From: Klebsiella pneumoniae
Lineage (GTDB): Bacteria > Pseudomonadota > Gammaproteobacteria > Eutrophobiales > Eutrophobiaceae
Direction of reading: 5' to 3'
Assembly (NCBI GenBank): GCA_945870865.1
Contig: CAMBTO010000006.1
Location: 1-51,616, forward strand
Length of the DNA stretch: 51,616 bases
Position numbers and translations under genes: made by a program. Position 1 is the stretch's first letter. Each line of letters begins with the position of its first letter. Of this stretch, positions 8,450-16,895 are shown in pieces. A model generated the notes under the pieces. It saw nothing but the letters and a program-made list of their open reading frames with translations. It did not search any database and was not told where the DNA came from.

Positions 8450-8653
8450 ATGGCATCAGGTACAGTAAAGTGGTTTAACGCAAGCAAGGGTTATGGTTTT
8501 ATTACACCGGATGGTGGTGGCGATGATGTATTCGTGCACCACAGCGTGATCCAGGCTACTGGATACAAGACCCTGGCTGAAGGCCAGAAGGTTACCTTTG
8601 ACACCGAGCGTGGTGCAAAAGGCCCAAGCGCTGTAAACGTCGTACCGCAGTAA
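8450..8653 (+). CDS. CspA-family cold-shock protein
   Basis: A 67-residue single OB-fold nucleic-acid-binding protein. Both RNA-binding motifs are intact: KGYGFITP (RNP1) and DDVFVHHS (RNP2). The start is KWFN-type ([10 protein letters not shown]) at ATG 8450 with a GAGG ribosome site ten bases upstream; an in-frame TTG at 8435 gives only a short spurious extension. The family members act as RNA chaperones at low temperature or in general growth. It has its own strong terminator and a long leader, so it is probably monocistronic. Confidence 0.95.
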   Translation: MASGTVKWFNASKGYGFITPDGGGDDVFVHHSVIQATGYKTLAEGQKVTFDTERGAKGPSAVNVVPQ

Positions 8654-8669
8654 ATAACCCACCACGGAC

Positions 8670-9527
8670 TTACGTATAGACCCCGCCTTCGTGCGGGGTT
8701 TTTTTTCTGCTGTACTCACACATCAATATCAGTTTTTTGCGTGCGCTTTCCCAGCGATAGTCCCCGATGACACCGGTATTGCGAATTACACGGTGGCAAG
8801 GGATCAGATAGGCCAACTGGTTCGCGCCCACGGCCGTACCGACTGCACGCGAGGCATCCGGTTTTTTGACTTTGATGGCGATATCACCGTAACTGACCAG
8901 GTGGCCCGCCGGAATCTTCAGTAGCGCACGCCAGACCTGCAACTGGAATTGCGTCCCTTTCACATATGCCCGCAATGGAGTGTTGTCCATGACGGATTCC
9001 AGGTTAAAAATCTGTTGTATCAGTCCGAGTGCGCTGTCTGGTTTGTGTGTAATCGTGGCCTTGGGCCAGAGTCGATGTAATTCTTCCTGTAAGGCTTCAG
9101 TGTCCTGGCCAGCAACAAAGGCCAGATAACAGATCCCACGCGGGGTGTCGGCCAGCAGACATTCGCCAAATGGGGTGGGTCCAAATCCGTAATGGATGGT
9201 AAGGCCGAGTCCGCCACGACTGATCTCGCCCGGTGTTGCAGCCTCCAGTTTGACGCAGAGGTCATGCAGTCTGCCGGGGCTGGAAAGGCCGGTTGCCCAG
9301 GCCGTCTCTTCTACCTGTTTGCCATGAGTGAGCATCTCACGTGCCTGTTCGAGTGTCAGGTTCTGCAAAAAGGCCTTTGGTGATACACCGGTCCAGGCCG
9401 TAAATTTACGCTGGAAATGCCCCGGACTCAGTCCTGCCTGGTCTGCCAGTGTCTGGAGATCAGGTTGTTCCAGCGCGTGATCAAACAGATAAGAGATCGC
9501 GCGCGCAATTTTCTCGTAATCATTCAT
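8670..9527 (-). CDS. AraC-type HTH fused to methylated-DNA cysteine methyltransferase (Ada-like)
   Basis: A 285-residue fusion. Residues 1-105 form an AraC-type DNA-binding domain. Residues about 110-270 form an O6-alkylguanine-DNA alkyltransferase with the acceptor Cys244 in IPCHRVI and the family GTQFQLQVWRALLKIPAG helix. It repairs alkylated guanine and probably also regulates transcription. It lacks the zinc N-terminal domain of E. coli Ada that senses methylphosphotriesters, so it is the shorter Ada-like form. The last residues (SRKKTPHEGGVYT) are encoded by the terminator of the convergent cold-shock gene, so the tail is probably not functionally important. Confidence 0.88.
   Translation of the reverse strand: MNDYEKIARAISYLFDHALEQPDLQTLADQAGLSPGHFQRKFTAWTGVSPKAFLQNLTLEQAREMLTHGKQVEETAWATGLSSPGRLHDLCVKLEAATPGEISRGGLGLTIHYGFGPTPFGECLLADTPRGICYLAFVAGQDTEALQEELHRLWPKATITHKPDSALGLIQQIFNLESVMDNTPLRAYVKGTQFQLQVWRALLKIPAGHLVSYGDIAIKVKKPDASRAVGTAVGANQLAYLIPCHRVIRNTGVIGDYRWESARKKLILMCEYSRKKTPHEGGVYT
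8680..8706 (+). terminator. Rho-independent terminator of the cold-shock gene
   Basis: A perfect 7-bp stem ACCCCGC/GCGGGGT with a 6-nt loop is followed by T8. It lies inside the last codons of the convergent gene on the minus strand. Confidence 0.9.
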
Positions 9528-9759
9528 GTTTAAAAACTAGCACAGAGCCGGGACTTATCCCACCCGGATCTTGCGATCTGCACTGGTGTAATAGTTATCC
9601 ATTCAGAATCCATCATATTTACATAGTTGCGGGTTACAATACTGACATGTATGTAAGACCGTCCGGGTTATCCTGGCTCCACCGCCCAAATAATCCGGAA
9701 AATTTGCTACAGGTTTGCTACAGTTTTGAGCGGGGTTTTAATCAGATGAGGGTCAGCAG

Positions 9760-10707
9760 ATGACTACAGTCATGTCAGGATTATTCAGGGGAAGGTTGAT
9801 AGTTAACGGATTGCTGGCAACATTGCTGCTGGTGCCGGGTTTCAGTCAGGCCGATGCGTCGAGTCAGGCGCAGGATCTCATTATGATGGCAGCACAGAAG
9901 GCAGGCAAGTCTGCCTGGGACGGCATGTCCACGCTGGTTGTCCATGAGTCGCAGGCACGCAATACCGATACCGGGCTATTGCAGATGGAACTTGACCATA
10001 CGATGGACATCAAGGGCCATGGCTACCGGATGGAGATCAGCAGCAGCAAGGGCAAACAGATTTACGGCTGGGACGGTAAAGAATTCTGGGCTGTCGTTGA
10101 TGGCAAACCCGGTGATGCCGATCAGGTCAAGGAAGCGAAACGTCTGATCTCGGATGCCTTCTACCGGTTCAGTCTGCCTTTCATACTTGGAGATAGTGGC
10201 CCTGCCATCAGCTACGAAGGCAAGGATGCTGTTGATGGTGTACCAACTGAAGTGGTGAAAATCACCTACAAAGGCGGGCCAGTAGACAGTTACTGGAGCA
10301 AGGCCGAAGAGGGTGATCATGCAGAACATGCCGGGCATTCAGCCGGGGAGCATGAAGAAGCGAAAGCTGAACACCAGGTAGAAGCCAAAGCCGAACATCA
10401 GAATGAGAATACTGAAAAGCATCAGCACAATGCCGAGGCGGCCGGTGATCATCCTGGGCACGGTAGCAGTCAGGTGTACTTTTATCACTTCGACAAGGAC
10501 TACCATATCGTCAAGATCTATTTTTCCCATCATGGCGATGACAGCTACGAGACCTTCCTGCTGGGAGATTTTACGGCTGTTAACGGTATCAGCCGCGAAC
10601 AGTCGCGCAAGCTGATACGTGAGGACGGGAATACGCTTTACGATACCCGGTTCACAGCTATCGAGTTCAGGAAAGACGGTGATGAGAGTCTTTATCATTC
10701 ACCCTGA
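9760..10707 (+). CDS. Exported protein with a histidine-rich insert
   Basis: A 315-residue protein with a signal peptide (LLATLLLVPGFSQADA). The body resembles a LolA-type sheet (GHGYRMEISSSKGKQIYGWD, then VPTEVVKITYKG), but I do not recognise a named family. Residues of roughly 186-235 are a His/Glu-rich low-complexity insert (for example HAEHAGHSAGEHEE and EKHQHNAEAAGDHPGHG), followed by more beta structure with HFDKDYHIVKIYFSHHGDD. Metal binding in the periplasm is a reasonable inference. It is followed by 278 bp without a gene and then the HEAT-repeat operon on the same strand. Confidence 0.7.
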   Translation: MTTVMSGLFRGRLIVNGLLATLLLVPGFSQADASSQAQDLIMMAAQKAGKSAWDGMSTLVVHESQARNTDTGLLQMELDHTMDIKGHGYRMEISSSKGKQIYGWDGKEFWAVVDGKPGDADQVKEAKRLISDAFYRFSLPFILGDSGPAISYEGKDAVDGVPTEVVKITYKGGPVDSYWSKAEEGDHAEHAGHSAGEHEEAKAEHQVEAKAEHQNENTEKHQHNAEAAGDHPGHGSSQVYFYHFDKDYHIVKIYFSHHGDDSYETFLLGDFTAVNGISREQSRKLIREDGNTLYDTRFTAIEFRKDGDESLYHSP

Positions 10708-10985
10708 TAACAGGATGTTCAGGATATTTCAGTGACACTTTTTTAAAAATGAAAGTCCATTTTATTGATGGAAAATTACTGAATAATCCGCTAGAGTCTG
10801 CGACGGATAAAAACGGCCTTGTATCGAAACAGTTGCCTGACCGATATGATGATGCAGTTAGTAACTGATACTAGGAGTTTATCTCCGTTTCGCGCATGCA
10901 ACGTTTTTTGGAACCGCGCCGTGTATGTAGAGAATAAAAAAAGTTTCCTTCCAGAACCCGTCCAGGGATAGTAGCGCTATTGTTC

Positions 10986-12530
10986 ATGAAAATTTCCGGA
11001 ATCCTGAAGTATTCAGTTTGTCTGTATTTGCTTGCAACCACCTCTGTATTTGCAGCGGTCAATGTCGAAAGACAGATCACAGCACTGGATCACCCGCTGT
11101 GGACCGCACGTCGTGATGCAGCAGATAACCTTGCCTCTGCCGGCAAGGATGGCGCAGCTGCTGTACCCAAACTTGTCGTATTGCTGGGAGATGTCGAGAA
11201 GGAAGTGCGACGGGCCAGTGTGCGTGCGCTTGTGGCTACAGGAGAGGGTTCTGCCGAGGCGGTGAACGGTCTGGTTGGCGCATTGCAGGATAGCGACTGG
11301 GTTGTCCGTCGCAGTGCAGCGCTCGCACTGGCAACCTTGCGTACTACAGCAAATGCTGCCATCCCCGAGATCCGCAAGTTGCTAACGGTTGAATCCGTTG
11401 ATATTCGTAACGCAGCGATACTGGCGCTGACAGGTCTGGCGCCTGACAGCAAACAGGCATTGCCTGATCTTATCAAGGCCTTGTCGGATCCGGACTGGAA
11501 AATTCGCTCGGGTGCGGCAGATGCACTGGGCAATCTTGGCTCCGATGCGAGCGAAGCCGTGACCCAGCTTGCAATAAATCTACGCGACCCGGACTGGCGA
11601 GTGGCCGAGCAGGTTGTAGAGGCGCTGTCCAAGATCGGTATAACGGCAGTGCCTGTATTGATAGAAGGTTTAAAGGCCGATAGTGTTCCGGTCAGATGGG
11701 GCTCTGCACGTGCGCTGGGTACAATGGGCGAAGGTGCGATTGAAGCGGTTCCGGCGCTGGCAGCTGCACTGGGGGATCCGGTCATGCAGGTACAGTGGGC
11801 CTCCGCCAGGGCCTTGTGGGCGATTGGTGAGCAGACAGACCACCAGACTGATCCCGAAACCATCCAGCTAATGATACAGATAATGAATGATGAGGACTGG
11901 GTCGTGCGCTGGGCTGTTGCCCGTGCGCTGGGCGTGGTAGGCGATCCTTCCGCAGGTACTATTGTAGGTGCACTGACAAACGCACTGGCTGACAAGGATT
12001 CGCGCGTTTGTGAAGCCGCTTCGTTTGCGCTGGAGCAAATGGGTCCTGCTGCGCAGGATGCGATACCGGCACTCGCCATCGCAGCAACCAAGACCGGTAC
12101 AGCAGGCATCGAAGCATGCAAGGTGATTGATGCCGTTGGCGAAGCCTCTGAAAAACTGGTAATCGGTACTGGCTGGACGGTGCGCTGGACTGCCACGCGG
12201 GCACTCGGTGTGGTTGGTTCGGAAAGCGAGACTTCGCTGTCACCGCTGATGGAAGCACTGAAGGATGCAGAGTGGCAGGTGCGAGGCGTCGCTGCACTTG
12301 CACTTGGTCAGCACCGTGCGCAGGTGTCTGCCGAGGTGGTGTCGGCCTTGTCTGACAGTCTGAAGGACGAGCAGGCCGGTGTCAGAATGGCAGCGGCGAT
12401 TGCACTCGGTCAGCTGGGCCCGTCTGCCGGCGCGGCCTTGGCGACATTGCAGGAATCCACAACTGATACAGAGCAACGTGTGCGCGAGGCTGTCGACGCG
12501 GCGATTGTGAAGATATCAGGGAAGGGATAA
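10986..12530 (+). CDS. Exported HEAT-repeat protein
   Basis: A 514-residue protein with a signal peptide (VCLYLLATTSVFA). The rest is about 14 HEAT-like repeats of roughly 30-35 residues with the pattern D-x-x-W-x-V-R-x-x-A-A-x-A-L-G. Clear units include DSDWVVRRSAALALATL, DPDWKIRSGAADALGNLG, DEDWVVRWAVARALGVVG and DEQAGVRMAAAIALGQLG. Such solenoids are protein-binding scaffolds. I chose ATG 10986 over the TTG at 10980 because it gives a normal signal peptide. It is nine bases upstream of the next gene and starts a six-gene run. Confidence 0.85.
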   Translation: MKISGILKYSVCLYLLATTSVFAAVNVERQITALDHPLWTARRDAADNLASAGKDGAAAVPKLVVLLGDVEKEVRRASVRALVATGEGSAEAVNGLVGALQDSDWVVRRSAALALATLRTTANAAIPEIRKLLTVESVDIRNAAILALTGLAPDSKQALPDLIKALSDPDWKIRSGAADALGNLGSDASEAVTQLAINLRDPDWRVAEQVVEALSKIGITAVPVLIEGLKADSVPVRWGSARALGTMGEGAIEAVPALAAALGDPVMQVQWASARALWAIGEQTDHQTDPETIQLMIQIMNDEDWVVRWAVARALGVVGDPSAGTIVGALTNALADKDSRVCEAASFALEQMGPAAQDAIPALAIAATKTGTAGIEACKVIDAVGEASEKLVIGTGWTVRWTATRALGVVGSESETSLSPLMEALKDAEWQVRGVAALALGQHRAQVSAEVVSALSDSLKDEQAGVRMAAAIALGQLGPSAGAALATLQESTTDTEQRVREAVDAAIVKISGKG

Positions 12531-12539
12531 ACGGAGGGA

Positions 12540-13316
12540 ATGATGATGACAAAATTGAACAGAATGGCACTACAGATGGTTTCGATCTTAGTGTTGCTCG
12601 CAAGCGGACAGGTGCAGGCGCACATATTGAATGAAACCAGCCAGTTTCCGGACATCAAGACCTCCGAGGCCCGGTTTGACATCGTATTGCTCGTTGGTGC
12701 GGGGGTTATTCCGGAAACGCCGCAGTTTGAACCTGAAAAAAAGTTTTCACGAACTGATCTCGCCGCCTGGGCCGCACACACAGCCGGTTTGCTGAAGTCC
12801 GCAGACAAAGCGGATATAAAGGCACTGGCAAGTGCCGCGCTGGAACAGGGGCTGGTAACCTCGCTGGAAGGTGATGCTAGCTATGCGGACATCAATACGG
12901 TATTCATGCAGGGTAAAGGCACCGCCGCTCAGGCCGAAGCGACACCAACCCGGGCCCAGGCTGCCAGTTATCTGGTTGCTGGTCTGGCTACACAGGTTGT
13001 CGGTTCATTACTTGAAAAGACAGCAGCATTACCCGGGCCCACAGGTGTAGTCACCAGTATTGAATCGAAAACTAATCCGGATGGCGGTAGCAGCCAGTTC
13101 CTTGCAATCGGTGATACCACCCTGCCGGTATATACGCATGCCAAGGTCGGTAACGGATCATCCAGTCTCGCCAAGTGGAAAGGTCTGACCGTCAGGCGAT
13201 CCTACATCCGTAAGATGGGTGATATATCGGTCTGGTTGTATCTGGAAGCTGAAACGGTGGCTGGTCAGACGGCAGAGCCGGTACATGAACATTCCACGCA
13301 TAAGCATGCAGAATAA
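12540..13316 (+). CDS. Exported SLH-like protein, paralogue 1, with His-rich tail
   Basis: A 258-residue exported protein. After the signal peptide comes an S-layer-homology-like module (FPDIKTSEARFDIVLLVGAG, then FSRTDLAAWAA). The C-terminal domain of about 90 residues starts with TGVVTSIESKTNPDGGSSQF and is shared with the next gene. It ends in a possible metal-binding tail, HEHSTHKHAE. SLH modules usually anchor proteins to cell-wall polymers, but this one is divergent and its ligand is unknown. It lies 9 bp after the HEAT-repeat gene. Confidence 0.75.
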   Translation: MMMTKLNRMALQMVSILVLLASGQVQAHILNETSQFPDIKTSEARFDIVLLVGAGVIPETPQFEPEKKFSRTDLAAWAAHTAGLLKSADKADIKALASAALEQGLVTSLEGDASYADINTVFMQGKGTAAQAEATPTRAQAASYLVAGLATQVVGSLLEKTAALPGPTGVVTSIESKTNPDGGSSQFLAIGDTTLPVYTHAKVGNGSSSLAKWKGLTVRRSYIRKMGDISVWLYLEAETVAGQTAEPVHEHSTHKHAE

Positions 13317-13362
13317 CGGCAACCGAAGATATCTAACGATCAGTAGAAGGACTTAATCCGGC

Positions 13363-14244
13363 ATGAGTAGTATAACAAGACAGGCAGGATCACTCTTATT
13401 TGCAGCGCTGTTACTGGCAGTTGTAATGGGCAGCACTCCGGCGCTGGCGCACATCAAGAACGATGCCAGTCAGTTTCCCGACATCGAGTTTTCAGACGCG
13501 AGATTCTACATCGTAATCCTGGTTGGAGCGGGCATTATCCCGGAGACACCGGTATTTGAACCCGATGCGCCGTTGTCACGAGCTGATCTTGCAGTCTGGG
13601 CGGCGTTATACAACAACCTGGGGGAAGGTGGTGAGACACCGGATACTGAAGCGTTGTCGAAGGCGGCACTCGAGCAGGGCGTGATTGCGGCACTGGATGG
13701 TCCTGCAAGCTATACGGATATCAACAACATTTTTTTTCAGGGACATCTTGTGCTCGATCAGCCAGATGCCGGTTTGACCAAGGCTGAAGCGGCGAGCTTT
13801 ATCGGCGGTCATTTTGCTACCACCGAAGGTGTTGCGCTGTTGCAGAAACGCGGACTGGAATCCGGTCCGACCGGCCAGATTTCACAGGTGGAATCACGCA
13901 CGAACCCTGACGGCGGCAGTAGCTATTTCATCACCGTAGGTGGAACCACGATGCCGATGTATTCGCATGGTCGCGTCGCCAACGGACCTACCGATCTCGT
14001 ACAATGGCAGGGCAGGACTATCAGAAAGTCCTTTGTACGCAAACAGGCTGAACTGACCTTGTGGATGTATCTTGAGGCAGAGCCTGTGCAGGCCGTTGTT
14101 GCTGACACGGCATCCCAGGCAGCACTGGACAGTGCAAACGCCGAACCGGTCATCCAGACCAATCGTAGTCTGCTATACGGACTGACTGGTGGCGTATTGA
14201 TTCTGGGCATTATATTGTTTTTCAAGCGCAAGCGGATCGGCTGA
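13363..14244 (+). CDS. Exported SLH-like protein, paralogue 2, with C-terminal membrane anchor
   Basis: A 293-residue paralogue of the preceding gene. It has the same signal peptide, SLH-like module (FPDIEFSDARFYIVILVGAG, LSRADLAVWAAL) and C-terminal domain (GQISQVESRTNPDGGSSYF). In place of the His-rich tail it has a linker, one hydrophobic segment (YGLTGGVLILGIILFF) and a basic end (KRKRIG). That topology puts the domains outside the cytoplasmic membrane with a single C-terminal anchor; the shape also resembles sorting tails. Tandem duplication is likely. Codon use is like that of its neighbours. Confidence 0.78.
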   Translation: MSSITRQAGSLLFAALLLAVVMGSTPALAHIKNDASQFPDIEFSDARFYIVILVGAGIIPETPVFEPDAPLSRADLAVWAALYNNLGEGGETPDTEALSKAALEQGVIAALDGPASYTDINNIFFQGHLVLDQPDAGLTKAEAASFIGGHFATTEGVALLQKRGLESGPTGQISQVESRTNPDGGSSYFITVGGTTMPMYSHGRVANGPTDLVQWQGRTIRKSFVRKQAELTLWMYLEAEPVQAVVADTASQAALDSANAEPVIQTNRSLLYGLTGGVLILGIILFFKRKRIG

Positions 14245-14278
14245 TCCGGCTGTAATTTAATGACAAGTAGAGGAGGGG

Positions 14279-14986
14279 CTGGCCATCGACATCGTACTTG
14301 AACACGTACACAAACGTTATGAGAACGCGGGGTTTACCGCGCTTGATAATGTTTCGCTGAAGATAGGGTCCGGGGAGTGGGTGTTTCTGGTCGGTGCATC
14401 CGGCATGGGTAAATCCACCTTGCTGAAACTGTTGTACAAGGAAGTGGTGGCGGATCAAGGCAAGGTCCTGATCGGTGGTGAGGATGTGGCGCGCACACCG
14501 GGCAGTCGCCTGCGGCGCTCGATGGGGATCATCTTCCAGAACTTCCGTCTGCTTGAGAAAAAAACTGCATTTGAGAATATCGCCTACGGCGCAGAAGTGC
14601 TGGCGATGCCGCCCGCAGAAGTCCGTCGCCGAACTATGGAAATTCTGGAGCTGGTGGGGTTGCACGAGAAGGCTCATCGCTTGCCGAGTGAGTTGTCCGG
14701 CGGCGAACAACAGAGGGTTGCTGTTGGCCGTGCACTGATTAACCGGCCAAAGATGCTGATTGCCGATGAGCCAACCGGTGATCTGGATCCGGAAAATACC
14801 GACCGCGTACTTGATATTTTTGATCGGGTATACCGCGAACACAAGACCACCATCGTATTTGCCACCCATGCTGTAGATGTAGTTAACCGGCTGTCTCGCC
14901 GCGTAATACGCATGAAAAATGGCCGGGTCGAGAGTGATACGATGGGTGGTTACTGGGCAGAAGACAAACAGGCAGGTGCGAAATGA
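14279..14986 (+). CDS. FtsE-like ABC transporter ATPase with non-ATG start
   Basis: An ABC ATPase of the FtsE/LolD type. The Walker A (VGASGMGKST), Q-loop (IIFQNFRLL), signature (LSGGEQQRVAVGRAL), Walker B (MLIADEPTGDLD) and H-loop (VFATHAVD) are all intact. The homologous N-terminus (IVLEHVHKRYENAGFTALD) begins well upstream of the first GTG (14381). No in-frame ATG, GTG or TTG lies between the upstream stop (14261-14263) and there, so initiation is probably at CTG 14279 (Met-Ala-Ile) behind AGAGGAGG, or at ATC 14285. It overlaps the permease gene by four bases (ATGA), so they form one unit. It is probably a paralogue rather than the division FtsE. Confidence 0.85.
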   Translation: MAIDIVLEHVHKRYENAGFTALDNVSLKIGSGEWVFLVGASGMGKSTLLKLLYKEVVADQGKVLIGGEDVARTPGSRLRRSMGIIFQNFRLLEKKTAFENIAYGAEVLAMPPAEVRRRTMEILELVGLHEKAHRLPSELSGGEQQRVAVGRALINRPKMLIADEPTGDLDPENTDRVLDIFDRVYREHKTTIVFATHAVDVVNRLSRRVIRMKNGRVESDTMGGYWAEDKQAGAK

Positions 14987-15858
14987 GTCTCTGGGCAATT
15001 TTCTACAGGTTAAGAGAGGCGCGTGAAGGTATCGCGCGTAATACATGGGCCAGTGTGGCCACGGTCGTTTTGCTGACGTTGACGCTGCTGATGTTTGGTG
15101 GCTTCCTTTGGCTGAATGCGAACATCGCCCAGGTGGCAACGATGCTGGAGCGACAGGTGCAGGTCCGGGTGTTCCCAGCGGACGGTACCGCCGCTGAAGT
15201 CCTGGTTCCGCAAATCCAGGCGCTGCCCGGTGTTGCCGGAGTAAAGGTGCTGGAAGGTGAGCTGGTATACGAACAGTTGGCGCCGGTCTTCGGTCGGCAG
15301 ACGCTAATGAATGCATTACCGGCGGATGCGTTTGCCGACAGCCTTTCCGTTGAACTGAAAGATCCGACCCAGGCCACACCGACGGTTGAGGCAATTCGTG
15401 GGATGAGCGGTGTGGGTGATGTAATCTGGGGCCAGGGATTTGCCGAGGTACTCTACCGGATTTCAAACGGTATCCAGAAAGGTGGTGTAATCCTGATCAT
15501 CGGTTTCTTTATCGCTGCTTTACTGATGAGTCTGACAGCGATGCAGCTGGCCGTACTTAATCGCGAAGTTGAAATCCAGATCCAGCGCTGGGTCGGCGTT
15601 GGGCCGTGGGGTATCCGTGCCCAGTTTCTGGTTGAGGCGTTTTTGCTGGGTACGTTTTCATCTATCCTTGCCGGGGCGGCTTTTCTATATCTCGGTGAAG
15701 TGATCCAGCAGGTCATTATTTCGCTGGTACCCTTCATGTCGAACCAGCTGACATCACCCATGCTGGTTATCGGTGTGGTGCTGGTGACCGGCCCTGTGCT
15801 TGCCCTGCTTGGTGGCGGTCTCGCCAGTCAGCGCGCTATTGGTATGGGAGACAAATGA
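14983..15858 (+). CDS. FtsX-like ABC permease
   Basis: A 291-residue protein with FtsX topology: a transmembrane helix near residues 23-44, a periplasmic domain of about 120 residues, then three helices near 168-190, 212-238 and 258-282. FtsEX complexes do not transport. They pass ATP-driven movement to a periplasmic partner, such as EnvC, that activates cell-wall hydrolases. It overlaps the ATPase gene upstream and the coiled-coil gene downstream by four bases each, the expected layout for an FtsEX-partner unit. The genes usually beside the division ftsEX (ftsY, rpoH) are absent. Confidence 0.85.
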   Translation: MSLWAIFYRLREAREGIARNTWASVATVVLLTLTLLMFGGFLWLNANIAQVATMLERQVQVRVFPADGTAAEVLVPQIQALPGVAGVKVLEGELVYEQLAPVFGRQTLMNALPADAFADSLSVELKDPTQATPTVEAIRGMSGVGDVIWGQGFAEVLYRISNGIQKGGVILIIGFFIAALLMSLTAMQLAVLNREVEIQIQRWVGVGPWGIRAQFLVEAFLLGTFSSILAGAAFLYLGEVIQQVIISLVPFMSNQLTSPMLVIGVVLVTGPVLALLGGGLASQRAIGMGDK

Positions 15859-16895
15859 ACAAGGCCCGCCTGTTACTGGTACTGTCGCTCGTCCTTGTGA
15901 CCGGGCTGCTGGTACCGCGTGCGTTTGCCCACCTGTCTGGCGTGTTTGCGTATTTTGTGCAGGACATTAACGAGCCGTCGGCCAGCACTCGTATGCTGCA
16001 ACAGCAACTGGACAGTGTAGGCGGGCGTATTGCCGCACTCGAACCTGAAGTAGATAAGGCACGTGCTGATTATGATACCCAGGCAGATTCTGCGGTGCAG
16101 CGAATCCGCTTTTATGATGTTTATGTTGGCAGTGCACTGGGTGCCCTCTGGGCGGGCGCGCAGGACCCGATAGACGTATTGGCCAGTACCGAGTTGATGC
16201 AGAAACGTCTGGGTGAAGATCTTGACGCACTGGCAAAACTGGCTGATTCATACAACAAGCTGCAGGGCCAGGAAGTTTCGCTGCGTCGCTATGCAGATCT
16301 GCTGGTTCCGTTTCGTACCGCTTCGCAGGCCAGGGATGAGAAGCTGGCGAACGTACCGGAAGGACTGGTCTCGCCGTTTGCAGAACCTTATATCGCCTAC
16401 CGCATTGCGGAAGACTGGGAAGAGTTACGCGGCACAACCTTTACGCTGTTCTTTAACTGGGCCGCGAGTAAGATAGCCGATCAGGGCGTCGGTGCGGTAC
16501 TCGACAAGATGGATACGACCGGGCATACCTGGCAGTTGACAGAGGAAAACCTGAATGCGCTGGTTGGTGGTGACGGTTTTCCGTTCATGAAGGATGTACG
16601 TTTCTATATCCGGGCGGACCATCTGAATTTATCTGCCAGGTTGATTTCTTCCCGCAATGAATACAATTTGCTCACTGTAGGCCAGATTGAACGTACCGGA
16701 CCGGCGAGCGTGCAATACCGCATAGAGGGTATTTTTATTGATGGCATGCCGATCGATCCGAACGACCCGGATATGCAACGTGAGGTTTATCGCGGCCAAT
16801 TAATGGGTATTAATATTGAGTCGCTGAAGCCGCCAGAAGCGACCGTTGCGGCATTTGAACAGCAGAACGGTTACCTGCAGTTTCGGTTCCAGTAA
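15855..16895 (+). CDS. Exported coiled-coil protein, candidate partner of the FtsEX-like complex
   Basis: A 346-residue protein with a signal peptide (LLLVLSLVLVTGLLVPRAFA). A helical stretch (MLQQQLDSVGGRIAALEPEV to about residue 130) is likely to form a coiled coil. The C-terminal domain is mixed alpha/beta (from about MKDVRFYIRADHLNLSARLI onwards) and I do not recognise it. There is no visible LytM, NlpC/P60 or CHAP hydrolase domain. The four-base overlap with the FtsX-like gene and the coiled coil place it where EnvC- or PcsB-type partners occur in other FtsEX systems. That role is inferred from position. Confidence 0.7.
   Translation: MNKARLLLVLSLVLVTGLLVPRAFAHLSGVFAYFVQDINEPSASTRMLQQQLDSVGGRIAALEPEVDKARADYDTQADSAVQRIRFYDVYVGSALGALWAGAQDPIDVLASTELMQKRLGEDLDALAKLADSYNKLQGQEVSLRRYADLLVPFRTASQARDEKLANVPEGLVSPFAEPYIAYRIAEDWEELRGTTFTLFFNWAASKIADQGVGAVLDKMDTTGHTWQLTEENLNALVGGDGFPFMKDVRFYIRADHLNLSARLISSRNEYNLLTVGQIERTGPASVQYRIEGIFIDGMPIDPNDPDMQREVYRGQLMGINIESLKPPEATVAAFEQQNGYLQFRFQ

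Noticed and set aside
11090-12196. 368-codon open frame on the minus strand
   Set aside because: It is antisense to the HEAT-repeat gene, whose biased codons keep the other frame open. It is rich in Ser, Ala and Thr and has no domain.
14222-15466. 414-codon open frame on the minus strand
   Set aside because: It runs antisense through FtsE and FtsX genes that carry full motif sets; its translation is low quality (Pro, His, Arg rich).
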